Shown: positions 11,406 through 23,664 of the stretch, in pieces
How positions within the stretch are numbered: position 1 is the first letter of the stretch
How the letters are laid out: every line of letters begins with the position of its first letter
NCBI GenBank assembly: GCA_026826555.1
Contig: JAKSZT010000142.1
Coordinates: 896,075-960,074, forward strand
DNA from: Tolypeutes matacus
Taxonomy: Eukaryota > Chordata > Mammalia > Cingulata > Chlamyphoridae
DNA length: 64,000 bases
Direction: 5' to 3'
Made by a program: the position numbers and the translations under genes
Notes under the pieces: model-generated
Databases searched by the model: none
Told to the model about the DNA's origin: nothing
The model's input: only the letters and a program-made list of their open reading frames with translations

Positions 11406-11559
11406 AAGTAATAATGAAGTTTACCATTGACATTTAATATTCTTTCTGTTTTGTCTCAAATATTGTATATTTGTGAGTATATTGAGAAATGGAGATTCAT
11501 GTAATTAGGCTGAGAGGTAAATTGGTTCAACCACAATGCATATAACTTGGCAATATCTA

Positions 11560-11990
11560 GTAAATTTGATTAATGGCATGCCTAGTAATTCCATCTCTTG
11601 ATATATATCAGAAGAAAATCTAGCTTGTGTGCAAATGGGAATATAATACAACGATGTTCATTGCAGTATTTTTTTTAGCAGCATTTAAAAAACACAAAAC
11701 CAAGAGCTAGAAGCAACAACAAAAACCACATAAAAATCAACCAAAGCAACTGGAAATTATCTGAGTATTCAACAACTGAAAAATGGATAAATAAGTTGTG
11801 ATGTATGTATATGATGAAAATAAAGTAGTTAAGATAAATAAGAACTGCATGTACAAACAAAGTTAATTAAAAAATATATTGTTGAGAAAAATATGTGTGT
11901 AATAGATACCTTTCATATGTGTGCATTGTAATATTACTGTATTGTGTACATAACTTAGCAATTGAAGGAATTGTTGTGTCTGGTTTTTAA
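11560..11990 (+). mobile_element. Old L1 3' fragment (L1M type)
   Basis: Degenerate sense L1 C-terminus and 3'UTR: ATTCCATCTCTTGATATAT, ATGTTCATTGCAGTATT, GAAAAATGGATAAATAAG, ATATGATG. These correspond to the usual old-L1 ORF2 end. The duplicate is at 59960-60490. Confidence 0.55.
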
Positions 11991-12004
11991 AAGATATAAT
12001 GATA

Positions 12005-12487
12005 TCTGTCTTAGTTTGCCAAGGCTGCTTTGATCAATACCACAACCTGATCAGCTTAAACAACAAGCATCGATTGTCTCAAGGTTGTGGAGGCTAGAAG
12101 TCCAATATCAAGGTATTGCCAGGCCTTGCTTTCTCCCAGGGTCTGTAGCATTCTGGTGCTGCCTTGCCAGCAATTCGTGGAGTTTCTTGGCTTCCAGATG
12201 CATCTCTGCCTCCATAACATGTTGATCTCTGTCACCTCTAGCTTCTTCTAACTGACAGCATTCGAATTTCCCTTGATTATAAGGACTTTAGCCATATTGG
12301 ATTCAGCTTATGCTGATTTAATTTGGCTTCATCCAAATAGGATCTTTTTTAAAATTAATTAATTAATGAATTAAATTTTTTTCCAAATAGGATCTTTGAA
12401 GGTCCTATTTATTAATGAATTTACATCCATGGACTAGGGGTTAGGACTAGAACATGTCTTTGTGGGGTACATGATTCAATCCATAAC
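12005..12487 (+). mobile_element. MLT1-like MaLR LTR
   Basis: It begins TGTCTTAGTTTGCCAAGGCT, includes GGAGGCTAGAAGTCCAA and TTATAAGGACTTTAG, and ends CAATCCATAACA. That is the pattern of mammalian MaLR solitary LTRs. No internal region follows. A 51-bp insertion flanked by direct repeats at 12332-12397 is absent from the duplicate LTR at 60498-60933. Confidence 0.7.
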
Positions 12488-13381
12488 AGTGTCATATATC
12501 ATCTGTACCACACTGGAAATTTTGTGGTCAACCTTCCCTAATCTCCATAATCATGACTCTTAAGACTCTGTATTTTAAAAAAAGATCTGCAAGTCTTTAA
12601 TATGCATATTAAAATTTGAGAAATACTAGACTTCTATCCATTCCATGTCAAATATGAAAAATCATAAATCACCTAAATTTTGAGGTACAGTTGTAGGGGA
12701 GCACACATTTTTCCATTTCTTTCACCTTCTCTCTAGCTCTTAAGGGATTTTAACTGATCCTAAGAAAACTTAAGCCCGGTTTTCACAGGTTTTCAAACTC
12801 CATTAATGGGAATAAATAAGAATGTTGAGTTATCCTTTCATGCTTATTCTGTGAAAAATGATGGCTAATGAGAGAGATGGCAGACCTGGAAGTTTTCTGT
12901 TTGAGTTATTAGACTTTCTATCCTAAGAGAAAATCTCTGTATGATTAGTTATTCCACTACAGAAACATGAAGAGCACTGGTGGCCTCAGAAAAGCAGTTT
13001 TGGCAGAGCAGAGGATGTAAGGATTGGAAAGCAAGGGATTGAAGGGTGAATGAGAGATGAAGTGGAGGTTGACTATATTATTTCATGTTATCTAGATAAG
13101 GAGGAAAATATTTGATAATCTAAAGGTGATAATATGTGAAAATATGTGGTAATCATTCCAGGGAGATATATTTCTTTTCCTCTAAACCTCCCCTTTCCAA
13201 TCCGTCCCTTTTCTCTCCTAGTTGGGGAAAGTCTTTGGAGAGGTAAAAGAGGTTCAAGATTCTGAAGAAAGAGAAAGTGACTATTGGAACGAATATTTTT
13301 GAGGCAATAGTGGAGAGGTTGACCATAAAGAGGATGAGGAATGCCAGATTGTCCAAGGTGGAAAGTCTAAAATTAAGTAAA
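12488..13381. other. No gene seen
   Basis: Duplicated single-copy-like sequence shared with 60934-61830. I see no conserved coding frame on either strand. Confidence 0.5.
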
Positions 13382-13400
13382 TGTGTGTGTGTGTGTGTGT
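13382..13400 (+). repeat. GT microsatellite
   Basis: A pure TG/GT run of about ten units. It is shortened at the equivalent site of the second block copy (about 61828-61838). Confidence 0.85.
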
Positions 13401-13479
13401 ATGTGGAGCAATGTTTATGTGTTGTGATTGTGTAAAGCATAATTGACATAGATCACAGTTAAAACTTTAGTTGAGATTC

Positions 13480-15400
13480 TCCAAATCGTAACCTGAGATG
13501 AGTACTTGGGTGCATAGTTTATTTGGGGTTATCTAGGAAGGAAAAATAGAGAATAGGGAGAGTGAGACTTGGAATCAGGGACAGCCATGACAGTTTGTAT
13601 TATTCAAGTCTCTAGAATAGGCAACTGGGGCTTGATTCTACCAGGACATCTGAGAAGCTGGAGCATTTATCTAATGGCTCCATCCATCATTAGTTGATGG
13701 TTGTCTCTGAGGACATTAATCCCTTATATTTTGGTTGTATTTGTCTTGTCATTTGGGCTCCAGAGGCTTTGGGTAAGGATCCAAGGCAGAAAGTGAGAAG
13801 TCATATGGAAATCTGGAGGTTGAACACTATCACAGTAAGTCCAAGCTTGCTACTGTCCAGGAAGATGCAACTGAACCATAGAAATAAGCTGAATGGATGT
13901 AATGTAAGGCACCAAAAGTTTTTGCAATAGTCCTCTATTTGTATTATGCAGATCCACTTGTTCCCTGTTTTATGTCCTTTCTATGTCTGAGTCCTCAAGG
14001 TAATAGAAGCATGCAATCTATAAAAATGATTTAATAAAAAGCCATCACAGATATTCATCATCTCCATCCTCCACCACTCATTGTGGATGTATCTCATCTT
14101 CTAACAGCCTTTCAGATGGTATAAGGTGTCTGCCTACTTGGGTCAGCTAGATCATCATCTCTGAAGATTCTGAGCTCTGAGTTGTGTTGCCCTTGTCAGG
14201 TTGTGTATACTGTATTTTTTTGTTCACTGGTATCACTGGGCATGAAAGCACCAAAAGAAACCTGCTTGAGACCCCTGAGTTCCAGACAATCTCCTTCTTG
14301 TACCTATTATGTAGCAACAACCATAGATAATTAGACGAGATCACACTGACTATCATAGTGACTTCTCTGTTTATTGGTTTGCCAGCAAAGAATTCCAAAT
14401 AGAAGTAGCCATACTTTTAAGTTCAATAGAACCCATTCTAGGTTCCCTGATAGCAGTTTCTCCCCTCCCATCTTGGTAACTATGATTTATTCAGGAGACC
14501 TTAATGTCACAGAAACAGCAAGAACAAATTCTGCAAGTGGATCGTTTAGACTTATGGAATAAGAGATCAACTTATTTCCACCATTTGGTTTTGAGACTGT
14601 TGTATTTTACCTATTAGGGTACAGCCCCCTTTTTGGGTACTGAATAAATATGTATAACATATTCATGCATTGTGAAGGACAAAGCCTAGAATCTACATGG
14701 TATCATACTCTACTTTCTAGTCTCTGATTTTCCTATCTGGTTCCTTTTGTGCCCCAGACCAATCAATGAAGCCATTGCAATACTCTATAGTCTGTGTGTA
14801 GTCTTATCTTGTGTAGAAGGCCACTTTTCCCACCGTGCAAATTGGACGACTAAGGGAATTTTTCCCAGGTATTCCTTATATGTGGATTTCCTCCACTGCT
14901 ACTCTCTACAGCTTCACTTAGAGGGGTGGTAGTGTAGTAGCCATCCATTTTTTGATTTGTACAAATACATTCAGACAACATATCTTTGAACCAAGTTTAA
15001 GGTTCTTTTCCTTCAGCTGGTTCTGTGAAATCTCTCTTCCCACAATTAAGCCATAGGTATGAATTGAGGAAGAGATGTTGGTACAATAGAGATAGTTTTG
15101 TGTCTTTTGGATCTGCTTCTTCATTTACCAAATAATTTGTAATTCATTCTATCAAGAGAGAATAACCTTAAGATGAGGTAGAATTTAAGGTGAGAAAAGC
15201 TTGGTTAATAAGTAACTAATATTATTACAGACACTGTACACCTTCATAACAGTCAACATAATATTTTATCAAGCTCTGCTAATTCTTTTCCCTTTTTCTC
15301 ATATAATTAAGACAGGTGAATAGACCTGGCATGTACATTCATTAAGCCCCACAGAAAAAAAAATCAGTGATAAAGTTAGCAGTTCTTTGAAATTAGTGTT
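13480..15400 (-). mobile_element. Probable antisense endogenous retrovirus (ERVL-like) internal sequence
   Basis: On the minus strand an open stretch at 14398-14147 reads MEFFAGKPINREVTMIVSV, then VLSCPVIPVNKKIQY and TTQSSESSEM. The duplicate at 62854-62564 preserves the same frame with different changes. The style and the surrounding sequence resemble the 3' part of an ERVL-type pol region, but this is a judgement from memory of the repeat family. No intact gene is present, and no LTR boundaries were identified. It could be another old repeat. Confidence 0.35.
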
Positions 15401-15511
15401 AAAATTTTCAGCACTGTTAACCTATCACTGTGGATGAAATTCGAACTTGTTTATATTCTATTACTATAATAAAATAAATTTTCAGGCAATTGTTCAGGTA
15501 TTTAATTTATA

Positions 15512-15715
15512 TTTATTTTTTTATTATTTTTTATTTTTTTAAAGATTTTATTTATTCATTCATTCATTTATGCCCCCCTTGCTGCTTGTGCTCGCTGGGT
15601 CAGCTAACCACGCCATGCAGGCGGGCTTGCCTTCACCAGGAGGCCCCGGGAACTGAACCCGGGGCCTCCCATATGGTAAATGGGAGCCCTACTGATTGAG
15701 CCACAGCCGCTTCCC
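15512..15715 (-). mobile_element. DAS-type tRNA-derived SINE
   Basis: Read on the minus strand, it starts GGGAAGCGGCTGTGGCTCAA with an A box TGGCTCAATCAGT and a B box GGGTTCAGTTCC. It then has a unique body and an A-rich tail (AATGAATGAATGAATAAATAAA). It is flanked by TATATTT target duplications at 15508-15514 and 15716-15722. The second block copy (about 63915-63930) has the empty site, so the SINE inserted after the duplication. Confidence 0.85.
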
Positions 15716-15722
15716 TATATTT

Positions 15723-16694
15723 CTTGTGTAAAGTAGAATAAGGAACAAATGCTTCTTTTCCAGGGCTCATAGATATACTGCCTTTCCATCCCAGAAAATA
15801 CTCTCAACCCAGGTTCTTTCTGAAGGGAATTCCAATTGCTACTGCCCCTCGCATTGTGGAGCTAATGACATCTCAAAGGCTACAAATTAAAAACTTGTAA
15901 ATTACATTTTATTTTTATTCTTATTCATTATTTTTTGGAGATTTATGTTTGAAAAAAAGGGGCCACAGAACAACATAAAAGTGACAATGAAATACTGATG
16001 TTAATTAAATATTTCATTAAAGAATTTAAAAAATGTTTATGGAAGTAGTTAAATAAGTCATACAGTCCTGACGCTAAGCCCTATATTGTACCAGAAGCTG
16101 TTGTTAAAACTTGATTTTCAGCAAAGCATACGATGTTCTGAATAATTCTGGCTCTTCACATTTAGCTTGCATCTTTACTATGTTCTAAACAACTAATTCA
16201 CTTTAAATTCCTAATTTAAAATCTAATTCTAATGCACTTTCTGAAAATTTGTTTACTCTCCATTTAAGCCTGTTAGTTTGTTGTTCTTTGAAGATCCTTA
16301 AAGACCACTTGTCCTTCCTTGGAGGTAGCAGGATAAGAACACTCGGGTAAAACAGAATTCTTTCAAACATGAATATTCTTTTTTAGTCAATATTTCTGTG
16401 TGGAGACATATTGGCTTAGAGTGTTATTTCCCAAAGCAGTCTATGATCTCAATTATATGAGTGTAAGTTGCCATACAGCTCAGGAATACAAAGCATACTT
16501 CTGCGGTCTTGTCTTATTTTTTCAGAAAAATGAACTACATATAGAGGGGCTGATTTTTCTTAAGACACATTGTATGTCAGTTTTTTGATATAATTTCAAT
16601 TGAAAGTCTATTTCACATGTTAAAATTAATGTTTTATTAAGTAAGGTACTGCCTCTTTTGGTGAGTGGTGCTTAAGATAATAATGGGTCCTGTT
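15723..16694. other. No gene seen, downstream of olfactory receptor
   Basis: AT-rich sequence without recognised genes or young repeats. It is 3' flanking DNA of the receptor gene. Confidence 0.5.
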
Positions 16695-16717
16695 ATAATA
16701 ATAATAATAATAATAAC
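16695..16717 (+). repeat. ATA microsatellite
   Basis: A run of seven to eight ATA/TAA units just downstream of the olfactory receptor. Confidence 0.85.
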
Positions 16718-16782
16718 AGTAACAAGAATCATTAATTTCTTATTAAGGTAAGTTATAACTCTGAGAAGGATTTGGAGTTCAT

Positions 16783-17751
16783 TTATATTTTGGGAGCAGT
16801 ATGATCAGTCCTGAAGACGGTCCTCAAAGCAGCCTTCATCTCCTTGTTCCTGAGGCTATAAATTAGGGGATTACAGAGAGGTGTTATTATGGAATAAAAC
16901 AATGTCACAATTTTTTGCATTTGCCCTGGATGTCCTGATCCAGGACTGACATACATCACTATAATAGAACCAAAACACAGGAACACCACAGCCAGATGAG
17001 ATGCACAAGTGGAGCAAGCCTTGTGTTTACTAGTCATTGAAGGCATCTGTAAAACAGTCAGAATCACCAGAACATAGGAGCAAAGGATAAAAAGAAAAGT
17101 GCCAACCATGAAGATAGCATTGAAAGTGGAGTAAATAAGCTGTGTGGTGGTATCGTCAGAACAGGACAGTGCCATCAAAGGGGCAGGATCACAAATGAAA
17201 TGGTTGATGATATTTGGGCCACATTAAGACAACTGTGAAATGAGAACAACTGGGGTTAGGAAGAGGATGAACCCACACAACCATCCGAAGATGAGGAGGC
17301 CTGTGCACAGCTCTTTAGTCATGATGCGTGGATAATGCAGAGGACGGCAGATGGCAAAGTACCTGTCCAAGGCCATGAAGCAAAGATAGAAGCCCTCATC
17401 ACACCCAAAAGAGAAGAAGAAATAGAACTGTGTAAAACAACCCACAAAGGAAATGGACTTGCTTATGGGGAGGAAGTTGACCAACATGTTAGGGACGGTT
17501 GTTGTGACAAAGCATATTTCCAGGAAAGAGAAATTCCCCAGGAGGATGTGCATGGAGGTGTGAAGGCGCCAGTCCCACCATACAGCGTAGGCTATGGCTG
17601 CGTTCCCCATCAGAGTCAGAGCGTAGGTGACTGAGAAGAGTCCGAAGAAGAAGAGCTGCGTTTCTGGGCTTGAGGGAAAGCCCATGAGGATAAACTGGTT
17701 AACAGAGTTGGTGGTTTCTCTTCTGGACACATTCATTAGCCTGAAAGTCAT
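16783..17751 (-). pseudogene. Olfactory receptor, class II, OR11-like; one in-frame stop
   Basis: Seven-transmembrane odorant receptor that would couple to Golf in olfactory neuron cilia. The single coding exon runs from ATG at 17751 (alternative M6 just before an NVS glycosylation site) to TAA, 322 codons, normal family length. Visible landmarks are GN at 49-50 (TM1), MALDRYFAIC 126-135 (end of TM3), C105 and C187/C197 (extracellular cysteines), SY 225-226 (TM5), KACSTCASH 244-252 (TM6) and PLIYSLRN 295-302 (TM7). LLGNFSFLEI, TVPNMLVNFL and QFYFFFSFG point to the OR11G/H group. Codon 176 is TAA (17226-17224), between QLS and CGPN at the second extracellular loop; frame is otherwise kept. HTSMH replaces the usual HTPMY. 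A real pseudogene, a segregating stop or a sequence error are all possible. Confidence 0.92.
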
Positions 17752-17759
17752 GGAAATGA

Positions 17760-18380
17760 CAACAATTATTGAAGTTTACTGGAGAATATTGTAGTTTCCT
17801 GGAAACACCAAGTTTCTTTGCCATTTATTTGATAAAGTAGCAAACAACGAGGCTTCTGCTAAAGCAAAAACAAAGTGATTTCACAACGTGCTCCCAAAGA
17901 ATATTATTTCATTTAAGTTAAGATGCACAAAATAATAAAAAGATGAAATATGATTTGAGGCAGACTTTAAATAAGTTGAGGATACTGGATTACACATAAG
18001 GAATGTAAATATCATTTTTCTGCCACTTAACCTCTATTTGTGTATATTCTCGTCTGTTTACCATACAGGGTATTTTATCATCAAATCAGCATACATGAAA
18101 GTTCTTTCTAAGGAATTATGTAAAGTCAATTTATTCTATTAGTCAGAGTGGTAAAAATAACAGAGAAAGTGGAAATCACACATTTCAAAAGCCTCTTACT
18201 GTGGTGCAGAGCACAGGGAATGTTCCTCTTTGTTCACATGGTGTTATAAAGTGTTGATTAAAATGGCTTTCTGGTTCCAGGATATATGACCTTTCATAGT
18301 AACATACTCAGCACATGTTTGGTATATAAAAAGTGCTTTCTCTCTATTCAGTCTGCTGGATTCAGCTTAACATGGTTTAA
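17760..18380. other. No gene seen, upstream of olfactory receptor
   Basis: Flanking DNA 5' of the receptor. Promoter or leader exons could lie here, but I see no convincing TATA box or splice site. Confidence 0.45.
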
Positions 18381-18419
18381 GTTTTTTAAATTTAATTTTT
18401 ATTTTTTTAATAATAATAA

Positions 18420-20440
18420 TTTTTTTTTAATTTTTAGAAGATATTTATATTACATAAATGTTACACAAAAAGTATAAGGATTCCCATATGCCCTACCTCC
18501 TACACCTCCTATAACCTCCCACATAAACATCTTTCATTAGTGTGGCACATCACTTGCAATGGATATATACATCCTGGGTCTTTGCCACTAAATATGGACC
18601 ATAGTTCACATTGTAGACCACACTCTCTCGCACACAGTTCTGCATGTTATATGCTGATATAAAATGGCGTATATTTGTCATTGCAATGTCACTCAGGATA
18701 ATTCCCAAGTCCCAAAAAAGCCCCTGTATTACAACTGCTTTTCCCTCTTCCTGCTCCCAAAGTGTCCAGTGGCACTTGCTCCACAGTAATGTTTTATTTT
18801 TTTCCATTGCTTGAATCACAATATGTCTATAACAGAATACCAGTAAGTCCACTCTAGTTCATAGCTCTTCCCCCCATATTGAGGTGTCTGGGATGGTGAT
18901 GTCCACTCTACCTCCAAGTGAGAGGGGGCTTATATCCCATGGATAGGATGGATGGGATTATCCTGCCTGCAGCTGCAGAATCTCGCATTCCCTGGGATGG
19001 CCATTGTCCATCATCATTTCTCTGCCAGGTGTCCTGGGTGAGTCCATTAAGCTGTAGAGTAGGAGTTGCAGTTCCACCGAGATTCCGGGCCCAGCTGGCA
19101 CATGGACAGCCCAAAGACTCCAGTCTCTGGAAATACACCTACAAACTTTAGCACCACATATAGGTTTGAATAGAAGGGACAGATGGACCGTGTGCAGGGA
19201 AGACATATTTGAGTCCAACTCTGTCACTCTCAGGAGCATAGATTCCAAACTAGAGGTCACTGATAAGGCACCAAACTCTGGAGCTATCCCCCCTTATATA
19301 GGACCTGGGTGTCTCCAGAGCCCTCAGGAGCCCCTCTATTTGGGCTGATATCCACATTGGAAGCCTATGAGGTCCTACTGAGATGTGCATAAGTGTAACC
19401 TCCGGGATGATCTCCCGACTCACTTTGAAGTCTCTTAGCCATATGAACTCATTTGTCTTTACCTTTTCCCCCTTTTATTTGAGGTTTTTTTCCAGTTGTA
19501 TTGCCAGTTGGTACTTGGTAGTAATCCCTCATTGCCAGGGAGGCTCATTCCCAGGAGTCTTGTCCCTTGCTGGGAGGAAGGTAATGCATTCATATGCTGA
19601 GTTTGGCTTAGAGAGAGGCCACATTTGAGCAACAAAGAAGCTCTCAGGAGGCAACCCTTAGGCACCCCATAACAATAGGTTAACTTTCAATTTTAAGAGC
19701 AAAGACTTGTAAGGGTAGTCATCAATAACAAGAGCCCATCAGTGGATCATCCTCCTTTATCAGACACTGCCCCTGCACTTGGGGGACTGTTGCTGCTCCT
19801 TTGGAGGATGTGGCAGAGCTCTCCAGGATGGGAATTCAGTATTCTCTCATTTATTGAGAGATTCTCCACCCACAGTGACATGCCCTGTGAGCATTTGAAC
19901 AATTTTATATACCTTTTATGTATGTTCCGGTGAACTTAATTCCATGCAACCCCCATCCCTGACCCCCCCCCACCGCCCCAGCGATCCTCTCCCACCCCAG
20001 TTGTAACCCTTCTGTGATCCAAGCTTCTTTGAAGATGAAGCCAATACCAGAGCCAAATACAATTAATAGGAAAATGAAATAATAATGATAAGTTTAAATG
20101 TAAAAGATGAGATACATGAAAACTTAAAAAAAAAAAAGACCTAAAAATAAAATAAAATTAAAGGATTGGGATATTCAAAAAATGGGAAAAAAAATTTTTT
20201 TTTTTTGACATTTTGCCTTTTATCACTGCAATATCTGGTGTCCAGTCTGTACCGTGGCACCTTCCCCCTCTCACTCCCCAGTGTCTTACTATTTTTCATT
20301 TAATTTTCAAAGAAGTTTTAGATCACAGCAAAGTCACACACAGAATACAAGAGATTCTCATGTACCCACCCTCCTCCCCCTTTCCTCACCCCATATTAAA
20401 ACCTTTTTGTATGTGGATGGTAGCATTGGTTTAAGTTTTG
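18420..20440 (-). mobile_element. Antisense L1 3'UTR, 5'-truncated
   Basis: The T-rich run at 18419-18436 is the poly(A) tail of an element on the minus strand. From there the sequence follows 25790-27790 closely (TTACATAAATGTTACACAAAA, then CACATAAACATCTTTCATTAG, CAGCTGCAGAATCTC, GGCTTAGAGAGAGGCCACAT). It includes the end of 3'UTR module 1 and the start of module 2 (20200-20440) and stops there. No ORF2 is present. It is a classic 5'-truncated insertion made of 3'UTR only. Confidence 0.75.
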
Positions 20441-23400
20441 ATACACTCCTACATGAATGTATGATCTAGATATGCATTTGGGGTCACCTGACCTTAGGAA
20501 AGGTGCTGATGAAGTGACTCAATTGTTGAATGTAGCTAGACTTGCCAATAGTGCTGCAAAAAAGTTGTAAAGTAGATAAAAACTTTTTATTTGTATGTTT
20601 CCATATTGCTATCTTTGTAGTTGCTTTCTATGCTTGGTTGTTTTTCTTTTATACATATATCTGGCACTTTTAAAAGATCCATCCTAGACATTTTCTATTG
20701 GAACAACCTTGAAACATGCGTAATTTGCTTCACTTATTCCTTGTATCTCTTCCCCAGTTTTTTATTGTTGAATCATAGATTAACCTTTGTACATCTTATT
20801 CCCTTAAAACCCAGCCCTTGGTTGTCACATTTATCTCCTAAAATGGAAGGACCCCTACTTATATATTCTCATTGCCTGTGGGGCTTGTAAACTGTGTCTA
20901 TCACATCTGCATGCAACCTGTTAGTTCAATCTATTCATTGCCCCTATGGACCACATCATATCAGTGGCAATATAGGTTCAATACTATAATTTATCAGAGG
21001 TTTTTGTTTGTTCATTTTTGTTCTGTAGACAAGGAATCAACCTTGATCTGTTGTGAATGCATAGTACAATTCATATAAAGCATATATAGGATTTTTGTCC
21101 TGAGCAATTCTTGATTTTCTCAGTTGAGAATGTGTCATCTAGTCTGGATACAGAAAACTATGTTAGTGAAATTTGTCATTCCCAAACAATTCTAGAAATG
21201 AAAAAATAGTGCCTTCAAGTTGAGAATATTTAAATTGCACTGATGTACCGATTCTGAATACAAAATATTCATAAGTGAAAAGAGAGAAAGCATATGAATG
21301 CTAATGCAAGAGCAATTGATATTAACTTTCAAAAATACCCTTACCTGTGGGATGATCACAAATTATTCTACTGAATGCTTTTTCAAAGAAAAAATGCGCC
21401 CAGGCACACAGGTCTTAGTGGTTATCCAATTTCTTTATAAATTGTTTGACTGATATGTAAAACTCATTTTATAATTTGTGCTTTACACTATGACCTGTAT
21501 CCTAGTTCTGCAAGTCTGTTTTCTCAGCTATAACAATTCGTTCTTTTCACTGACAATGGGAGTCTAAGGTTGGTATATCAAATTCACATCCAAACTCACC
21601 TTGTTTGACTCTCCTATTAAAGTGTTTCTTCAGGATAATAATTGTATAAAGTTACAGTCTAAAGAAGATCATATAAATTCAACAAACAAAATGCACATAC
21701 ATGAATTTTGTCATTTAAAGATGAGTTGTTTCACAAGAAAACCAAAATATATTAAAGTTGTGAAACTGAGAGCCCGGGGAGATGATATCAGTGGAATCAG
21801 AGATTTGTTATATTCTCTCTATTGAAGAAGTAAAAAAAAAATCATAATATTGGTAGTAAATCTACCATCAATTTATCAATTACATATTTCACATGAAATC
21901 ATCAGGCCTTTTTGTAAACATTACTCAATAATATTTTAAAGGGATACGAAAACTAGATAAAAATACTTCCCAAGACTCAGGGAGACAAAAATTATTTTTA
22001 GGCTTCTCTGCCTGCATTTTACTCTAATCAAACATCTGCATCTTCCCAGTAAATCCATTTATGCAGAAAACCCTGCACTTGTTGCAATATAGTATGCAAT
22101 TTTAACTCACTCTTTGGATATGTGTTTAGAAGAAAGGTCACAGAGGAGAAATAATATACTACCCCACAGGGTGAGAAGCATGTGTAGGACTTCTGAAGAA
22201 TTGGGTGACCCAGTTTATAAACTACCATGATTTGCAAAGAGTGAACCTTAAAATATTTTTTCTCCCCAGCGTCCAAACTCATATTTATGGTCCAGGTGAA
22301 AGCTCAGATGAAGGTATTGTATATATTTATATCCTGTATCATTGCCTTTTGAGATTTGGGACCATCTCTCCTGATAGCTTTAAAAGAATTTGTTCAAAAA
22401 AAGATGAGATCCTTTCTTGAATTTTATTTATTTATAATGAAATCCCAATTCTTGCCAATCCCTGAGGAAAAGTGCACTTGAAGAACTAGGTTCTTACCTT
22501 CTCTCGAGCTTCTAGTAACCAGGCATTGCAAAAGATTTCTCGGGAACTGAAGAGTAAAAGAGCTTGTCTTAAAAGCTACAATAAGGTCTATGATTAGATT
22601 TCCCATTTCTATTTTGAAGAGAAATTCTCTGTCCAAATATTAATTCTCAAATTTGTTGTGTAGAGACATTTTAGTTGCACTTTTATGACAGCCACTAGAA
22701 AAATGGCATTTTAAGAGCTACACTGTGTACAGTTATTTAACAAACATTGAGTGCTTAACAGATATTGGGGATATTGTGGTAAAAAAAAACAAAAAATTCC
22801 TGCTTACATAAAGCAATTAAATTGGAGGGACAAGAGAAAGTAAAAAAATTAGTAAATGGAAAAGTAAATTATAATTTTTTTCATTTGAGAAAAATGAAGC
22901 ATGGGAATGAATGGAGCATTGGAGTTGAGTGCAGGCTTTGCAGTTTTAAATAGAGTTTTAAGGAAAGCCTAACAGATATGATAACATTTGAGCATAGATT
23001 TGAAAAAGTGAAGGAACAATCGATGAAGGTATTGAGAGAGTATTATTTCTCAGAAGGACTAACTAGTGCTAGGAATCAGAGTATGCTTGTAGTGTAAGGA
23101 GAAGAACAAGGAGACCAGTTTGCTGGAACAGGTTGAATTTAGGAGATATATTTTTCCTGGCAATCAGTCCTATTTTCTCCATTTCTTATTTAAATAACAA
23201 CTGAAGATCATTGTAGTCTTCAATTCAAATATTGTATGTTGAAGTTTTCCATATTTTAATCTTAACTGGTTCTCTCAAGCAATGTATTATAATTTAGACC
23301 ACATCTTCATAAAGCTTCCTCCAAAGCAGTTTTGATTTTTCTGATAACAGTCATACTGACTCTGTGTAATATGAATTCTAAATTATATTTTAATTTGCAG

Positions 23401-23660
23401 AGAGTTTCAATGACATACTTGAATGCAAAAAACAGTATAAGCAGCTGCTAGGTTTAATATATATGCCTTATTATTAATTTCTGGAAATGACAGTTTAAAA
23501 AATTTCCTGTTTCTAATGATCGAAGGCAGCCTGGTGGAAAGCAAGAGAAAGAGGCTTCTTACAACACTTTTTCATGACTCTTTATTAGACAGTGCTGAAT
23601 TTTATTCCTCCACCATTGATGCCTATTCACTGCTTGTCATTCAATAAATACTTAACCTTA
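20441..23660. other. Intergenic, no gene seen
   Basis: About 3.2 kb of AT-rich sequence. Open frames are short, lack family resemblance and do not look selected. I recognise no young repeat. Confidence 0.5.
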
Positions 23661-23664
23661 TTTT

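Larger units (their letters stand above)
7766..15900 (+). repeat. Segmental duplication block 2, copy 1
   Basis: From the CTGTTGCCCCTGTCTCCTGAG stretch at about 7768 onward, the sequence aligns in order with 55823-64000. The alignment includes the truncated L1, L2 tail, MLT1-like LTR, GT tract and flanking single-copy sequence. Sampled lines differ at roughly one base in ten. The second copy runs out of the window at the point equivalent to 15797, so the true end is unknown. The olfactory receptor begins 0.9 kb further on. Confidence 0.85.

Noticed and set aside
17335..17634. 99-residue plus-strand open frame
   Set aside because: It is the reverse of the olfactory receptor exon; the minus-strand frame has clear family motifs.
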